This document shows positions 8,956 through 18,507 of a stretch of 64,000 nt of DNA, one piece after another. Source of the DNA: Vicinamibacterales bacterium (GTDB taxonomy: Bacteria > Acidobacteriota > Vicinamibacteria > Vicinamibacterales > SCN-69-37); the NCBI GenBank assembly GCA_030827135.1, contig JAURFE010000001.1, forward strand, positions 938,368 to 1,002,367, written 5' to 3'. Positions within the stretch are counted from its first letter, which is position 1. Every line of letters begins with the position of its first letter. The translations under genes and the position numbers were made by a program. Under the pieces are notes generated by a model. It did no database searches, was not told the origin of the DNA, and saw nothing but the letters and a program-made list of their open reading frames with translations.

Positions 8956-11900
8956 CGCACATCCCCATCAAACGTCACCGACCGCGGGCCTGCCGGCCCG
9001 GTCCACTCCACCGTGAATCGCCACGCGCCCGACATGCTGAACTCGGCCGTCGCGTCCACGCGCCCCCCCGCGACGCCACCCACCGACACCGGCGCCGTCA
9101 TCACCATCCCCGGCATCGTCATCGACGACGACACGCGCACGTTCTGTACATCGACGAGCTCTCCGGCCGCGTTGCGGAATTCGACGACCACGCGATTGCG
9201 CCCCTGCGACAACCCGTCGCCGTCTGCGAGCAGTCGCACCGTCACATCACCCGTCACCTCTTCGTGGACTACCGCGAGGTCCGGACGCGACGGACCATCG
9301 CCCCTGACCATCCACCAGGCAGCGGCGAGGAGCGACAGGAGCAGCGCCCCGAGCATGACGGCCAGAACAGTCGTCGGGTGGCGTTTTCGGCCGACGGGCT
9401 CGATGGAGGGGTCCTCGGGAGGCAACTGTCGCGCACGGAGCCAGTAGAAGATGACCGGCGTCACCACAAGCACGTGGAGGAGCGACGAGACCATGCCGCC
9501 GAGCACGGGCGCGGCCAGTGGGCGCATGACTTCAGCGCCCGCGCTCGTGCTCCACATGATCGGCATCAGTCCAGCCACCACCGTGGAGACGGTCATGACC
9601 TTCGGACGCAGGCGAAGCAGCGCCCCGTCCATCACCGCCCGCCGCAGCGTGGCCCGCGTCAGCCCGCCCGTCGCCGCCGCCCGCGCCACGGCGTCCTCGA
9701 GGTAGATCACCATGATCATGCCGGTCTGCACTGCGGTGCCGAAGAGCGCGATGAACCCGACCCAGACCGCGACCGAGAAGTTGTAGTCGAGCGCCCACAC
9801 CAGATACACGCCGCCGGTCAGGGCAAACGGTACGGCCAGCAGCACGTGCGCCGCTTCCAGTGCGGAGTGATACGTGAAGTACAGCAGTACAAAAATCACC
9901 AGCAGCACGAGCGGCAGCACCACCTGCAGCCGCTCCCGCGCGTGCTGCTGGTTTTCGTACCGGCCACTCCAGCCGACGACGTAGCCTTGCGGCAATGTGA
10001 CGCGCTCGGCAACGGCGGCTTTGGCTTCGTCAACAAACCCCACCACGTCGCGGTCCTGCACGTTCAGGAGCACGGTCGCAAGCATCAGGCCGTTTTCTGC
10101 GGCGATCATCGACGGTCCGCGCACCGATTCGAACGTGGCCACGGAACCGAGCGGCACCTGGCCACCGGCGGCAGTCAGGATGGGCGTCTGCGCGAGCTGG
10201 TCGGGATTGGCGCGGAACCGCTCGGCCAGCCGCACGCGAATGGGATAGCGCTCGCGGCCTTCAATGGTGCGGCCGACCGGCATTTCGCCGATGGCGTATT
10301 CCACGGTCTGCTCCACATCGGCGACGGTCAGGCCGTACCGTGCTGCGGCCTCGCGATCCACGCGCACATTGAGATACTGGCCGCTCGACACCGGCTCTGG
10401 ATAGACGTTGGCGGCGCCGGGCACGGTGCGCAACACGTCAGCGACCTCACGCGCCAGGCGGTCGAGCACCCCGAGATCACCGCCAAACACCTTCACACCC
10501 ACCTCAGACCGGATGCCCGTGGACAACATGTCGATCCGATTGATGATCGGCATCGTCCAGATGCTGGTGACCCCGGGCAGTTGCACGGCGCGACTCATCT
10601 CCGCGCGCAACGACTCGAGCGTCGTGCCCTCGCGCCACTCCGATCGCGGCCGAAGCTGGACGATGGTTTCGGTCATGTTCACCGGAGACGGATCGGTCGA
10701 CGTCTCCGCGCGGCCGACTTTGGCCACGACGCTTTTAACCTCGGGAAACGCGGCGAGTGCGGCATTCTGGACGGCCGCGAGCCGGCTGGCTTCGGCGAGC
10801 GATACGCTCGGATCGGCGATGGGCATGAACATCAGATCGCCTTCATCAAGCGCCGGCATGAACTCGCTCCCGATGCGGGTCGCGACACCAACCGCACCGG
10901 CAAACAGCAGCGCAGCCACGGCCAGCGTCGCCGCGCCGTGGGTCAGCGCTCCACGCAGCGCCGGTTCATAGAGGCGGCGCAGGAAGCGCATCACCGGGTT
11001 GTCCTCCTCCGCATGCACCTTGCCGCCCAGCAGCACCGAACACAACACCGGCACCAGCGTCACCGCCATGAGCGTTGCGGCAACCATCGCGAACGTCTTG
11101 GTGAACGCGAGCGGATGGAACAACTTGCCTTCCTGACCGGTCAACGCAAACACCGGCACAAAGGCCAGGACGATGATCGACATGGAAAAAAAGACCGGTC
11201 GTCCGACCAGCCTCGTGGCCTCGCGTACCGCTCGCCAGACCGCGGGTCGATCCTTCGTGTCAATGCCTTGCTGTTCGATGGTGCGGAAGGCGTTCTCGGT
11301 GACGACGATCCCGGCGTCCACCAGAACGCCGATGGCAATCGCGATGCCGGCGAGGCTCATGATATTGGAGGTCACGCCGAGGTACCGCATCGCCAGAAAT
11401 GACAGGAGTACCGCGAGCGGCAGCGGAATGGTGACGATCAGAATCGAGCGCACGTGCATCAGGAACAACACGTGGGCCAGCGTGACCAGCGCGATTTCCT
11501 CGATCAGCGCGACGCGCAGTGTCCCGATGGCCCGCCCGATGAGGTCAGAGCGGTCGTAGAACGGGACCACACGCACACCGGCCGGCAGCCCGGCGGCAAT
11601 CTCGTCCAGCCGCGTCCTGACGCCATCGATGACCTGCTGGGCATTGGCACCCGCACGCGCGACGATGACACCGCCTACGGCCTCGGAAGTGCCGTTGATC
11701 AGCGCACCGGTCCGGAACGCCGATCCAATCTCGACGTCGGCGACCTGTCGCACATAGACCGGAACTCCGCCGGCGGCTTTGACGACGACCTGCCCGAGAT
11801 CCTCGATGGATTCGATCAGGCCGACACCACGCACGATCGTCCATGCGCCATTGGATTCGAGGACGTTGCCCCCGACGTTGGCGTTGCTGGCCTGTACAGC

Positions 11901-12518
11901 GGCAATCACGTCGCCGACGGATACGCCATATCCCCGCAACCGGTCGGGATCGATGTTGACTTGGTACTGCCGCACCAGACCGCCGACCGACGCCACTTCC
12001 GCCACGCCGGGCACCGCGTTCAGCTGATACCGGACGAACCAGTCCTGCAAACTGCGCAGTTCAGTCAGCGAGTGGCGATCACTTTCGAGTGTGTACCAGA
12101 AGACGTGTCCGACGCCCGTGGCATCCGGCCCCAGCACCGGCACCACCCCCGGCGGCAATTGTGTCGTCACGAGGCTCAGCCGTTCGAGCACCCGCGTCCG
12201 CGCGAAATACAGGTCCACGTTGTCTTCGAAGATCGCGTAGACCATCGAGAACCCGAATGCCGACTGGGACCGGACGACCCGAATGCCCGACAACCCCTGC
12301 AGGTTCGTGACGACCGGATACGTCACTTGATCCTCGACCTCCTGCGCGCTGTGGCCGGGCCAGTCGGTGAACACGATGACCTGGTGGTCGGAGAGATCGG
12401 GAATCGCGTCCACCGGGCCTGTCCGCATGGCCCAGTAGCCCCAAGCGCCCAGGCACACGTAGATGCCGATGACGACCCCGCGATACTGAAGTGATTTGTC
12501 GAGCAGCCAATTGATCAT
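8952..12518 (-). CDS. cusA: CusA-like heavy-metal RND efflux pump with C-terminal YtkA-like domain
   Basis: An 1188-residue inner-membrane pump of the heavy-metal RND class. The TM4 segment ([19 protein letters not shown], about 388-406) matches the Cu(I)/Ag(I) CusA type, not the Zn/Co/Cd CzcA type, which has DFG before the Asp. [19 protein letters not shown] also matches CusA. After the usual last helices there is an extra membrane segment (LLAAAWWMV) and about 100 periplasmic residues with a Met-rich strand pattern ([11 protein letters not shown]), like FixH/YtkA domains. Start: GAGGAA lies before MINWLLDKS; the longer frame from 12551 has no SD. First pump gene of the operon, after the Cys-rich leader. 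Confidence 0.93.
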   Translation of the reverse strand: MINWLLDKSLQYRGVVIGIYVCLGAWGYWAMRTGPVDAIPDLSDHQVIVFTDWPGHSAQEVEDQVTYPVVTNLQGLSGIRVVRSQSAFGFSMVYAIFEDNVDLYFARTRVLERLSLVTTQLPPGVVPVLGPDATGVGHVFWYTLESDRHSLTELRSLQDWFVRYQLNAVPGVAEVASVGGLVRQYQVNIDPDRLRGYGVSVGDVIAAVQASNANVGGNVLESNGAWTIVRGVGLIESIEDLGQVVVKAAGGVPVYVRQVADVEIGSAFRTGALINGTSEAVGGVIVARAGANAQQVIDGVRTRLDEIAAGLPAGVRVVPFYDRSDLIGRAIGTLRVALIEEIALVTLAHVLFLMHVRSILIVTIPLPLAVLLSFLAMRYLGVTSNIMSLAGIAIAIGVLVDAGIVVTENAFRTIEQQGIDTKDRPAVWRAVREATRLVGRPVFFSMSIIVLAFVPVFALTGQEGKLFHPLAFTKTFAMVAATLMAVTLVPVLCSVLLGGKVHAEEDNPVMRFLRRLYEPALRGALTHGAATLAVAALLFAGAVGVATRIGSEFMPALDEGDLMFMPIADPSVSLAEASRLAAVQNAALAAFPEVKSVVAKVGRAETSTDPSPVNMTETIVQLRPRSEWREGTTLESLRAEMSRAVQLPGVTSIWTMPIINRIDMLSTGIRSEVGVKVFGGDLGVLDRLAREVADVLRTVPGAANVYPEPVSSGQYLNVRVDREAAARYGLTVADVEQTVEYAIGEMPVGRTIEGRERYPIRVRLAERFRANPDQLAQTPILTAAGGQVPLGSVATFESVRGPSMIAAENGLMLATVLLNVQDRDVVGFVDEAKAAVAERVTLPQGYVVGWSGRYENQQHARERLQVVLPLVLLVIFVLLYFTYHSALEAAHVLLAVPFALTGGVYLVWALDYNFSVAVWVGFIALFGTAVQTGMIMVIYLEDAVARAAATGGLTRATLRRAVMDGALLRLRPKVMTVSTVVAGLMPIMWSTSAGAEVMRPLAAPVLGGMVSSLLHVLVVTPVIFYWLRARQLPPEDPSIEPVGRKRHPTTVLAVMLGALLLSLLAAAWWMVRGDGPSRPDLAVVHEEVTGDVTVRLLADGDGLSQGRNRVVVEFRNAAGELVDVQNVRVSSSMTMPGMVMTAPVSVGGVAGGRVDATAEFSMSGAWRFTVEWTGPAGPRSVTFDGDVR

Positions 12519-12540
12519 GCAATTCCTCACGCACACATGG

Positions 12541-12626
12541 ATGGAGCCCACGGGGCCGCCATCGGAGCCCAGGGGCTTCAGCCCCGGGGACTACGCAAGG
12601 GCCAAGAGCCCTCGCGCTCCATCGGA
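12541..12626. repeat. GGAGC-type palindromic elements between leader and cusA
   Basis: Two linked palindromes with GGAGC/GCTCC ends: GGGGCTTCAGCCCC in the first and GGGC..GCCC in the second. They lie between the Cys-rich leader gene and cusA, the same position as the element at 3954-4036 in the other copper operon. The short segments abutting both elements and running into the leader gene 3' ends also match (GAGGAAATCAGATG), so the two junctions share ancestry. Confidence 0.65.
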
Positions 12627-12637
12627 GGCAGAGGAAA

Positions 12638-12991
12638 TCAGATGAGGAGGACGGACGTACGGAGCAGCAGTGGGATGGGCGGCAGGGGCGGATCACCGGT
12701 CACGGGCAGGTCAGACGGTACCGGTGGTTGTGCCCAGGTCGCGATCGACGGGACGGGAGCCGCCAGAGGCATCGTGATGCCGGTGACACGCACGGGCTGG
12801 AGTGGTGCGGGCGCATCGGGCGCGACGACGCAGCAGTCCACCGGGTCGGCTGCACGGATGACTTCGGGACAACAGCCGTGGCATTCCTCGGCCATCGTGG
12901 TCCGGGCCCAGACGGCGGTCGGCGCGAGGATGGCGCCCATCAGCAGGCCCACCACCACCGCTCGTACGCCCCGGAGTCCCCGAAGTTTCAT
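12638..12991 (-). CDS. small exported Cys-rich protein heading the RND pump operon
   Basis: A 117-residue protein with a signal peptide (cleavage near residue 30) and the Cys motifs ECHGCCPE and DCCVV in the mature N-terminus, suggesting thiol binding of Cu(I)/Ag(I). Its C-terminus is Pro-rich and ends LLLRTSVLLI, similar to the His-rich leader at 4041-4478. The ATG at 12991 has no SD. A 13-bp palindrome GCACAGGCTGTGC lies 19 bp upstream (13010-13022) and could be an operator. No named family is recognised. Confidence 0.65.
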   Translation of the reverse strand: MKLRGLRGVRAVVVGLLMGAILAPTAVWARTTMAEECHGCCPEVIRAADPVDCCVVAPDAPAPLQPVRVTGITMPLAAPVPSIATWAQPPVPSDLPVTGDPPLPPIPLLLRTSVLLI

Positions 12992-13111
12992 CACAACGGG
13001 TTGACTATTGCACAGGCTGTGCCACTTGGGAACTCCGCAAAGCCGGAGGCAGACGTCCGGCGCTGAGCTGTTTCATCGGGGAATTTCGCACTCATGAGTG
13101 GAGCGCAGGCA

Positions 13112-13891
13112 ATGCACAGACAAACCGCCGTATTGATGATGCTGCTGATACCCGCCGTCGCCGCGGCACAGGAGACGCGACTGCCGCGCCTCGAGTTTGC
13201 GGGCCATGTGTCGGCACAGACAGGCCGGCGGCAGTCCGCCACCTGGTCGCCGCGCATCAGCTGGAATGTGACGCCCCTCACCGCGATTGAAGCCACCGCG
13301 GACGTCAGCCCGACGACAGACAATCCCAACTGGGGCCGCGAGTCGGCCCGGGGTTACAGCCTGCACCTGAGGCAATCGCTGCTCGCCCGTGGACGATGGC
13401 AGGTCTTCGGCGTATTGGGGGTCGGCGGCAGTTCCTCGACCACGACGTTTCCGCGCCACATCCTTACAGTGGGTGACTACACGTGGGACATCCCGGAACA
13501 GACGATCGAAGAGACCGGAGTCGCTGTCCACGTCGGTCCCGCAGCGCAGGTCCAGGCGGCGCCGTGGCTGTCACTGCGGGCGGACGTACGGCTGACGCTG
13601 AGCCATGCCAGCGGCCTTCGAGGCATGATTGGCGCCGTCGTGCCGGTGGGCACGCGGCCGCCAGACCCGAAGTTCCGCGAGCGCGATCGACTCTCCAACG
13701 GGATTCGCAACGGCGCGGTTACCGGTGCCATCAGCGGTGGTGCCCTCTATGCGTGGGGCGCCCTGGCGTTCTGCGACTCCGGCGACTGCGGGAGGTTTGC
13801 GCTGAGCGCCGTCACGTTCGGCACGGTCAGCGGCGCAGTCGTCGGCGGTCTGCTCGGCGCCATGATCGACAGCCTCATTGCGAAACGTTGA
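13112..13891 (+). CDS. exported protein, beta-rich with C-terminal glycine-zipper segment
   Basis: A 259-residue protein with a signal peptide MHRQTAVLMMLLIPAVAAA. The middle has alternating hydrophobic/polar strands as in outer-membrane barrels (RESARGYSLHLRQSLL, WLSLRADVRLTLSH). The end has Gly/Ala-rich hydrophobic segments (GTVSGAVVGGLLGAMIDSL) typical of glycine-zipper membrane regions. Start: GGAG lies eight bases before the ATG at 13112; the ATG at 13094 is also in frame. It is divergent from the copper operon. No family is recognised. Confidence 0.75.
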   Translation: MHRQTAVLMMLLIPAVAAAQETRLPRLEFAGHVSAQTGRRQSATWSPRISWNVTPLTAIEATADVSPTTDNPNWGRESARGYSLHLRQSLLARGRWQVFGVLGVGGSSSTTTFPRHILTVGDYTWDIPEQTIEETGVAVHVGPAAQVQAAPWLSLRADVRLTLSHASGLRGMIGAVVPVGTRPPDPKFRERDRLSNGIRNGAVTGAISGGALYAWGALAFCDSGDCGRFALSAVTFGTVSGAVVGGLLGAMIDSLIAKR

Positions 13892-13970
13892 GTTTCACCG
13901 CGCCCGTACATCGACACGCTTGAAGCGCCGATCCTGACGTTGCGCGGCGGGCCGTCGGTGATCCGGCAGA

Positions 13971-15725
13971 TCAGAGTTCCGCGCGCACACCCTCGGCGCT
14001 GAGGGCCTGCGTGAAACGGGTCACGCCGACCACGACGGCGCCAACGGCCAGGAACAACAACGCCGTCGCCGCCGAGCCGAGCCAGATGTTGCCGCCGGAG
14101 AGATTGTCCTTCGCCAGAATGAACAACGCCGCGCACGTGGTCACGATCATGAACGCCGCAGGCACCACCGCGAACGTCGTCTGCCGGGCGCGCTGAGCCA
14201 GCCACACCGAGACGGTGGTCAGCGCCAGCGCGCCTATCAGCTGGTTCCCTGCGCCGAAAATCGGCCACATCTGCCGGACGGTGCCGCTGATCGAAAACAG
14301 GAACATCAGCGCGACGGCGATGCTGGAGTTGACAAGGATGTTCCGCGTCCAGGCCGGCGCCTGGCCGGCAAAGGCCACGTCCCATGCCTCCTGAATCAGG
14401 TACCGGCAGAGACGGACCGAGCTGTCGAGGGTGGTGACGACGAATCCTTCGAGCATCAGGATGCCGAAGACCACCGCGATGGCCACCGGAATGAACGGCA
14501 GCGCCAGATGAATGAGACGACCGGCCCCCAGCGCAAATCCGAGCACGGGGTTGGTCGACACGCCCGCGGGATAGACCACGGACATGTATTCCGCCTGGCT
14601 CAGCATCGAGCCGACGGCGACAAGCACGAGCACCGCGAAGAACGTTTCGGTGACCATGGCCCCGTAGCCGATGCGCCGGATGTCACTCTCCTTCGGAATC
14701 TGCTTCGAGGTGGTGCCGCTGGCCACGAGACTGTGGAAGCCGCTGATGGCACCGCAGGCCACGGTGATGAACAGAATCGGCCAGAGGGGGGCGCGCAACG
14801 CAGCCTGCCCGGCGGCCAGGTCCACGCCGGGCGCCTGGATGGATGCGCCCCTGAGCCCCGCGATAATCGCGCCGACAAACAGCAGCAGCATGCCCCCGTA
14901 GAGCAGCTGGACGTTGGTGAAGTCGCGCGGCTGCAGCACCAGCCACACCGGCAGCGCGCAGGCGACCAGGATGTAGACCGTCATCAGAATGCGCCAGTTG
15001 TCGCCACTGAGCGTGACCGGAAACAGGAAGCCGAGAATCACACTCGCCACGCACGTGGCGGTGGCCACGAGGTAGGCGTTCCGCGTCGAGATGCGGTCAT
15101 GGCGAATCAGCCACCCCAGCACCGGCGCGAACAAGGTGATCAAGAAGACCGAGGTCGTTGCGATCCCGCCGATCCGCGCATTCGGCACGCCATTGATGTC
15201 GATCGTGCCAAGCATGGTTTGTGTGGCATCGAGCCTCAGCGCGTCAAGCGGATACAACGATGTGAGTGCGGTCACCGACAGGTTCAGGAAGATCGCGTTG
15301 ACGATCGCCAGCACAAAAATGAGCACCGTGAGATTCAGCAGATACCCAAGGGGCCCTAGCGTCGTCCGGGCAATGGCCCCGATCGACTTGCCGCCTTCTC
15401 TGGTGCTCACGAACATCGCGGTCATGTCGTGCATCGCACCAAAAAAAATGCCGCCGATGACCAGCCACAGCCAGACGGGCTGCCACCCGTACGCCAGTGC
15501 CAGCGTCGGACCGACGATGGGCCCGGCACCGGCGATGGTGGCGAAGTGATGGCCAAACACCACATGGGTGCGGCTCTTGACGTAATCCTTGCCGTCGGCG
15601 AGACGCTCGCACGGCGTGACCCGGGTGTCGTCTTCCCTGAACACGCGCCCGATGTAGCGGGGGTACCAGCGATACGCGAGGATGAGACACGCGGCGGCGA
15701 CCGCCACAGGCATCAGGATGTTCAT
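13971..15725 (-). CDS. cstA: carbon starvation protein CstA family transporter
   Basis: A 584-residue polytopic membrane protein. The N-terminal CstA signature is clear: RVFREDDTRVTPCERLADGKDYV, then VVFGHHFATIAGAGPIVGP, followed by many transmembrane helices. CstA-family proteins take up pyruvate or peptides when carbon is scarce. Its length is in the range of short CstA/CstA-like members. It is divergent from ridA with a 66-bp gap. On its strand a TAGGAT hexamer lies ten bases before the ATG. Confidence 0.93.
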   Translation of the reverse strand: MNILMPVAVAAACLILAYRWYPRYIGRVFREDDTRVTPCERLADGKDYVKSRTHVVFGHHFATIAGAGPIVGPTLALAYGWQPVWLWLVIGGIFFGAMHDMTAMFVSTREGGKSIGAIARTTLGPLGYLLNLTVLIFVLAIVNAIFLNLSVTALTSLYPLDALRLDATQTMLGTIDINGVPNARIGGIATTSVFLITLFAPVLGWLIRHDRISTRNAYLVATATCVASVILGFLFPVTLSGDNWRILMTVYILVACALPVWLVLQPRDFTNVQLLYGGMLLLFVGAIIAGLRGASIQAPGVDLAAGQAALRAPLWPILFITVACGAISGFHSLVASGTTSKQIPKESDIRRIGYGAMVTETFFAVLVLVAVGSMLSQAEYMSVVYPAGVSTNPVLGFALGAGRLIHLALPFIPVAIAVVFGILMLEGFVVTTLDSSVRLCRYLIQEAWDVAFAGQAPAWTRNILVNSSIAVALMFLFSISGTVRQMWPIFGAGNQLIGALALTTVSVWLAQRARQTTFAVVPAAFMIVTTCAALFILAKDNLSGGNIWLGSAATALLFLAVGAVVVGVTRFTQALSAEGVRAEL

Positions 15726-15791
15726 AGGTGCGGGAATCCTACAACAGATTCAGACCTCGGTCCGCAGTCCGGATATAGAATGGCGCCCACC

Positions 15792-16184
15792 ATGAGCACC
15801 ATCCATCGTCCCGTTCTCGCGGCGAATCTGCCTGCCCCGGTCGGCCCGTACGTGCCGGGCATGGGTTTTGACCGGCTGATCTTCGTCTCCGGCCAGGGCG
15901 CCACTGACCCCGCGACGGGCAGACTTGCGGGCCCGGACACCGCGACACAGACCGAGCAGTGCCTCCGCAACCTGCAGACGATCCTCAAGGCCGGAGGATC
16001 GGACCTGCCCTATGTGCTGCGTTGCGGCGTGTTTCTGATCGACATGGCGGAATTCACGGAGATGAACGGCGTTTATGCGCGCGTCTTTGGTGCGCACCGC
16101 CCCGCCCGCACCACAATTCAGGCGGCCGGATTGCCCGGCGTCGGCCTGCGCGTGGAAATCGATTGCATCGCGTACGTGCCGTAG
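15792..16184 (+). CDS. RidA family enamine/imine deaminase
   Basis: A 130-residue protein of the RidA/YjgF family. Visible motifs include PVGPYVPG near the start, the strand LIFVSGQGATDPATG, and the C-terminal ligand region GLPGVGLRVEIDCIAYVP. Members hydrolyse reactive 2-aminoacrylate-type intermediates, working as trimers in the cytoplasm. The usual active-site Arg falls in the segment FGAHRPARTTIQA. TAGAAT lies ten bases before the ATG. It is followed after 17 bases by the creatininase-family gene, probably in the same transcript. Confidence 0.9.
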   Translation: MSTIHRPVLAANLPAPVGPYVPGMGFDRLIFVSGQGATDPATGRLAGPDTATQTEQCLRNLQTILKAGGSDLPYVLRCGVFLIDMAEFTEMNGVYARVFGAHRPARTTIQAAGLPGVGLRVEIDCIAYVP

Positions 16185-16201
16185 GAGCCAGGAGTCTTCA
16201 A

Positions 16202-17095
16202 ATGTCCAGACCATTCGTGCTGTGTGTGATCACTGTGACCCTCGGACTCGCGCCGCTGATGGCGCAGCAGGGCGGACGCCAGGGTGGCCCGCCGTCGATG
16301 GGGGGCGGTCAGTGCGCCAACAATCCCCTCAACTGCCCGGACGCGGTTAATCCTCTGCCCGCCGCCACCACGGTATGGCTGGAAGAGATGACGTGGATGG
16401 ACGTGCGGGACGCGATGAAGGCCGGCAAGAAGACCATCATCATCTCCACCGGCGGCGTCGAACCCAACGGTCCATGGCTCGCGCTGGGCAAACACAATTA
16501 CGTGCTGCGCGCCAACTGCGAAGCCACGGCGCGCCTGCTCGGTGATGCGCTCTGCGCGCCGATCGTGCCGTTTGTGCCGGAAGGCCGCCTCGACCCGCCA
16601 TCCGGCCACATGACATCGCCCGGCACCATCAGTGTCACCGAAGAGACGTTCGGCGCGTTGCTGTCGGACATCGTGCTGAGCATGAAGGTGCACGGCTTCG
16701 AGCACATCGTGCTCATCGGCGACTCCGGCGGCAACGTGCGCGGGATGCAGGCCGTGGCCGACAAGTTCACCAAGGAATGGAGCGGCACACCGAAGGTCAT
16801 CCACGTCCGCGAACACTACGACTACAGCACGGTCACTGCAGCGATGGAAGCCAAAGGGCTGATTCCGGCTGGCCGCAAGAGCGACGGGCTGCACGACGAC
16901 CCGACAATCACGATGAACATGATGGTGACCGACCCAGACTCGGTCCGGTGGGAGGCTCGTGTGAAGGCCGGCAAGGCCACCATCGACGGCGTGTCGATCG
17001 CCGACCTGAACAAGGCGCTCGCGATCGGCAAGGAGATCGTGGCCTTCCGGGCGCAGGTCACGGCGGCCGCGATCAGGAAGGCCACAGGCCGCTAG
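16202..17095 (+). CDS. exported creatininase-family protein with altered metal ligands
   Basis: A 297-residue protein with a signal peptide (to about residue 21) and a Gly-rich linker. The creatininase fold is recognised from WLEEMTWMDVRDAMKAGKK, PSGHMTSPGTISVTEETF and IVLIGDSGGN. In canonical members the first site reads E-x-H-G-P and the loop reads N-G-H-G-G-N; here they are VEPNGP and GDSGGN, so two expected His are replaced by Asn and Ser. Another site, HDDPTITM, replaces the usual HAGE-type segment. Either the metal site is rebuilt or the enzyme has a different reaction. It is co-directional with ridA. Confidence 0.8.
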   Translation: MSRPFVLCVITVTLGLAPLMAQQGGRQGGPPSMGGGQCANNPLNCPDAVNPLPAATTVWLEEMTWMDVRDAMKAGKKTIIISTGGVEPNGPWLALGKHNYVLRANCEATARLLGDALCAPIVPFVPEGRLDPPSGHMTSPGTISVTEETFGALLSDIVLSMKVHGFEHIVLIGDSGGNVRGMQAVADKFTKEWSGTPKVIHVREHYDYSTVTAAMEAKGLIPAGRKSDGLHDDPTITMNMMVTDPDSVRWEARVKAGKATIDGVSIADLNKALAIGKEIVAFRAQVTAAAIRKATGR

Positions 17096-17138
17096 CGAAG
17101 TTCCGCGCTTCGGAACCTCGGAACTCCGGAACCTCGCG

Positions 17139-17936
17139 TCAAATCGGTCTCCGATCGAGGCCCATCGTGATCGTGAGGTCTGCTGGGCCTGCGTTTGCCA
17201 GGCCCGTCGCATACGTGCGGTAGGCGGGAAGAAAGCGGCGGACGTAGTCTTCGATCGCCTCACGGCTGAGGCCGGGTTTCCCGGAGGCCTTCATGCGCTC
17301 CTCCGCTTCGACGCGCCATTCGAGCACAAACTCGGGCGCTGCGGCGCGCAGCACGATCCACTGATCCACCAGCGCGTACCACGCGGCGTACTGTGCAAGG
17401 GCCTGGTTGGGTGCCGCCATCATGGGATCGGGCAGAGCCGAGTCCGGCACCGGGGTGAAGCCCAGCATCCAGCCCTCGACCACCACCACGTCGAGCGGCC
17501 CCTCGACCACGCGCCACTCCGATTCCGGCGCCCGATCGCCGCGGCCACCGTGTGCAGACTTGTCGTACACGGGAACACGGATGGACGTGCCGGCCGTGAT
17601 GCCCTTGAGCGACCGCAACGTATGCGTCCCCAGCGCGATGTCGTGCGTGCCGGGATAGCCGCGGTGTTCAAGATACGGATTGCCGGGATGCGCAGCCGCC
17701 AGTTCGAGTTGCTCCGCCCGCGTCAGGTAGAAATCGTCAATCGAGACTCCCGCGCCCCGCACCCCCCGCGCCGTCAGTCGCCGCAGCAGATGCGTCACCA
17801 GCGTCGTCTTCCCCGCGCCCTGGGGCGCCTGGAGACCGATCACCAGCGGGCGCGCCGCCGAGGCGGCCTGCGCGAACACAAAATCGTGCACGGGTTGATG
17901 GAGCGGTGCGAACTGGGGATCAAGACTCATGCGCAT
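17139..17936 (-). CDS. D-glycerate 3-kinase-like P-loop kinase (Tda10/GLYK type)
   Basis: A 265-residue kinase. It has a P-loop GLQAPQGAGKTTL (about 34-46), SIDDFYLT with the catalytic Asp pair, RGYPGTHD, VYDKSAHGGRGDRAP, and VVEGWMLGF in Walker B position. This order is typical of plant/cyanobacterial glycerate kinase and yeast Tda10, and phosphorylation of glycerate is inferred. The ATG at 17936 overlaps the upstream VTT gene stop (TAATG); a second ATG at 17930 is possible. The gap after it (17096-17138) contains a CGGAACCTC/CGGAACTCC short tandem repeat. Confidence 0.85.
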   Translation of the reverse strand: MRMSLDPQFAPLHQPVHDFVFAQAASAARPLVIGLQAPQGAGKTTLVTHLLRRLTARGVRGAGVSIDDFYLTRAEQLELAAAHPGNPYLEHRGYPGTHDIALGTHTLRSLKGITAGTSIRVPVYDKSAHGGRGDRAPESEWRVVEGPLDVVVVEGWMLGFTPVPDSALPDPMMAAPNQALAQYAAWYALVDQWIVLRAAAPEFVLEWRVEAEERMKASGKPGLSREAIEDYVRRFLPAYRTYATGLANAGPADLTITMGLDRRPI

Positions 17937-18499
17937 TACCAGATCGAGACGCCGCGCGCCGTCAGCGCCGCCACGGCCATGTTGAACACAATGTTGCCCG
18001 CGCCAAACGGCAGGATGACACGCCAGTACGGCACACCGGCCGCGCCCAGCGGAATCATGATCACGTCGTTGGGCAGCGGCATCACCGCGCCATAGACAAA
18101 CAGACCGGCATAAAACTTCGCGCTGTGGATATCTGCCACCCGGCGTTGCACAAACGCGATGGCCCCTGAGGCTCCGGCCGGAAGCACCGCACGCCCCGCG
18201 TGCCCCACCATGTACGACGTGGTATCGCCGACAATCACCCCCAGGCCGGCACACAGCCCCACAAGCAGCGGGTGGGCGCCGCCCGCGGCCGCCGTCACCA
18301 CCACCAGATAGTAGGGGAACGGAAACACAATCGAGGTGCCGCCCAGCATCCCGGCGACGAACACCGCCAGGAACGTATTGGTGCCAAGCCTGGCGACAAT
18401 CGCGTCCGGCGACACCCAGTAGAGCGCGACCGACCAGCACAGCACCAGCAACAACACGAGGGCGTATGGGAGTGTGCGTTTCATCGGGGGCTGGACCAT
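17936..18499 (-). CDS. VTT/SNARE-associated (DedA-like) small membrane protein
   Basis: A 187-residue membrane protein with about five hydrophobic segments. The VTT pattern is visible: GGTSIVFPFPYYLVV, GVIVGDTTSYMVGHAG, AVMPLPNDVIMIPLGAAG and FGAGNIVFNMAV. It is likely a lipid scramblase- or transport-like inner-membrane protein. Starts MVQPPMKRT at 18499 and MKRT at 18484 are both possible; neither has a clear SD. Upstream in-frame residues lie in the ctaA gene and are not coding. It follows ctaA by eight bases and overlaps the kinase gene by one base. Confidence 0.8.
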   Translation of the reverse strand: MVQPPMKRTLPYALVLLLVLCWSVALYWVSPDAIVARLGTNTFLAVFVAGMLGGTSIVFPFPYYLVVVTAAAGGAHPLLVGLCAGLGVIVGDTTSYMVGHAGRAVLPAGASGAIAFVQRRVADIHSAKFYAGLFVYGAVMPLPNDVIMIPLGAAGVPYWRVILPFGAGNIVFNMAVAALTARGVSIW

Positions 18500-18507
18500 G
18501 CGCGCAC

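Noticed and set aside
8751-11402. 883-codon open frame on the plus strand
   Set aside because: It is antisense to the CusC-like and CusA-like genes, with His/Arg-rich meaningless sequence; such mirror frames are common in GC-rich DNA.
16309-17263. Long minus-strand frame opposite the creatininase-type gene
   Set aside because: It is antisense to a gene with clear family motifs; no SD or signal peptide.
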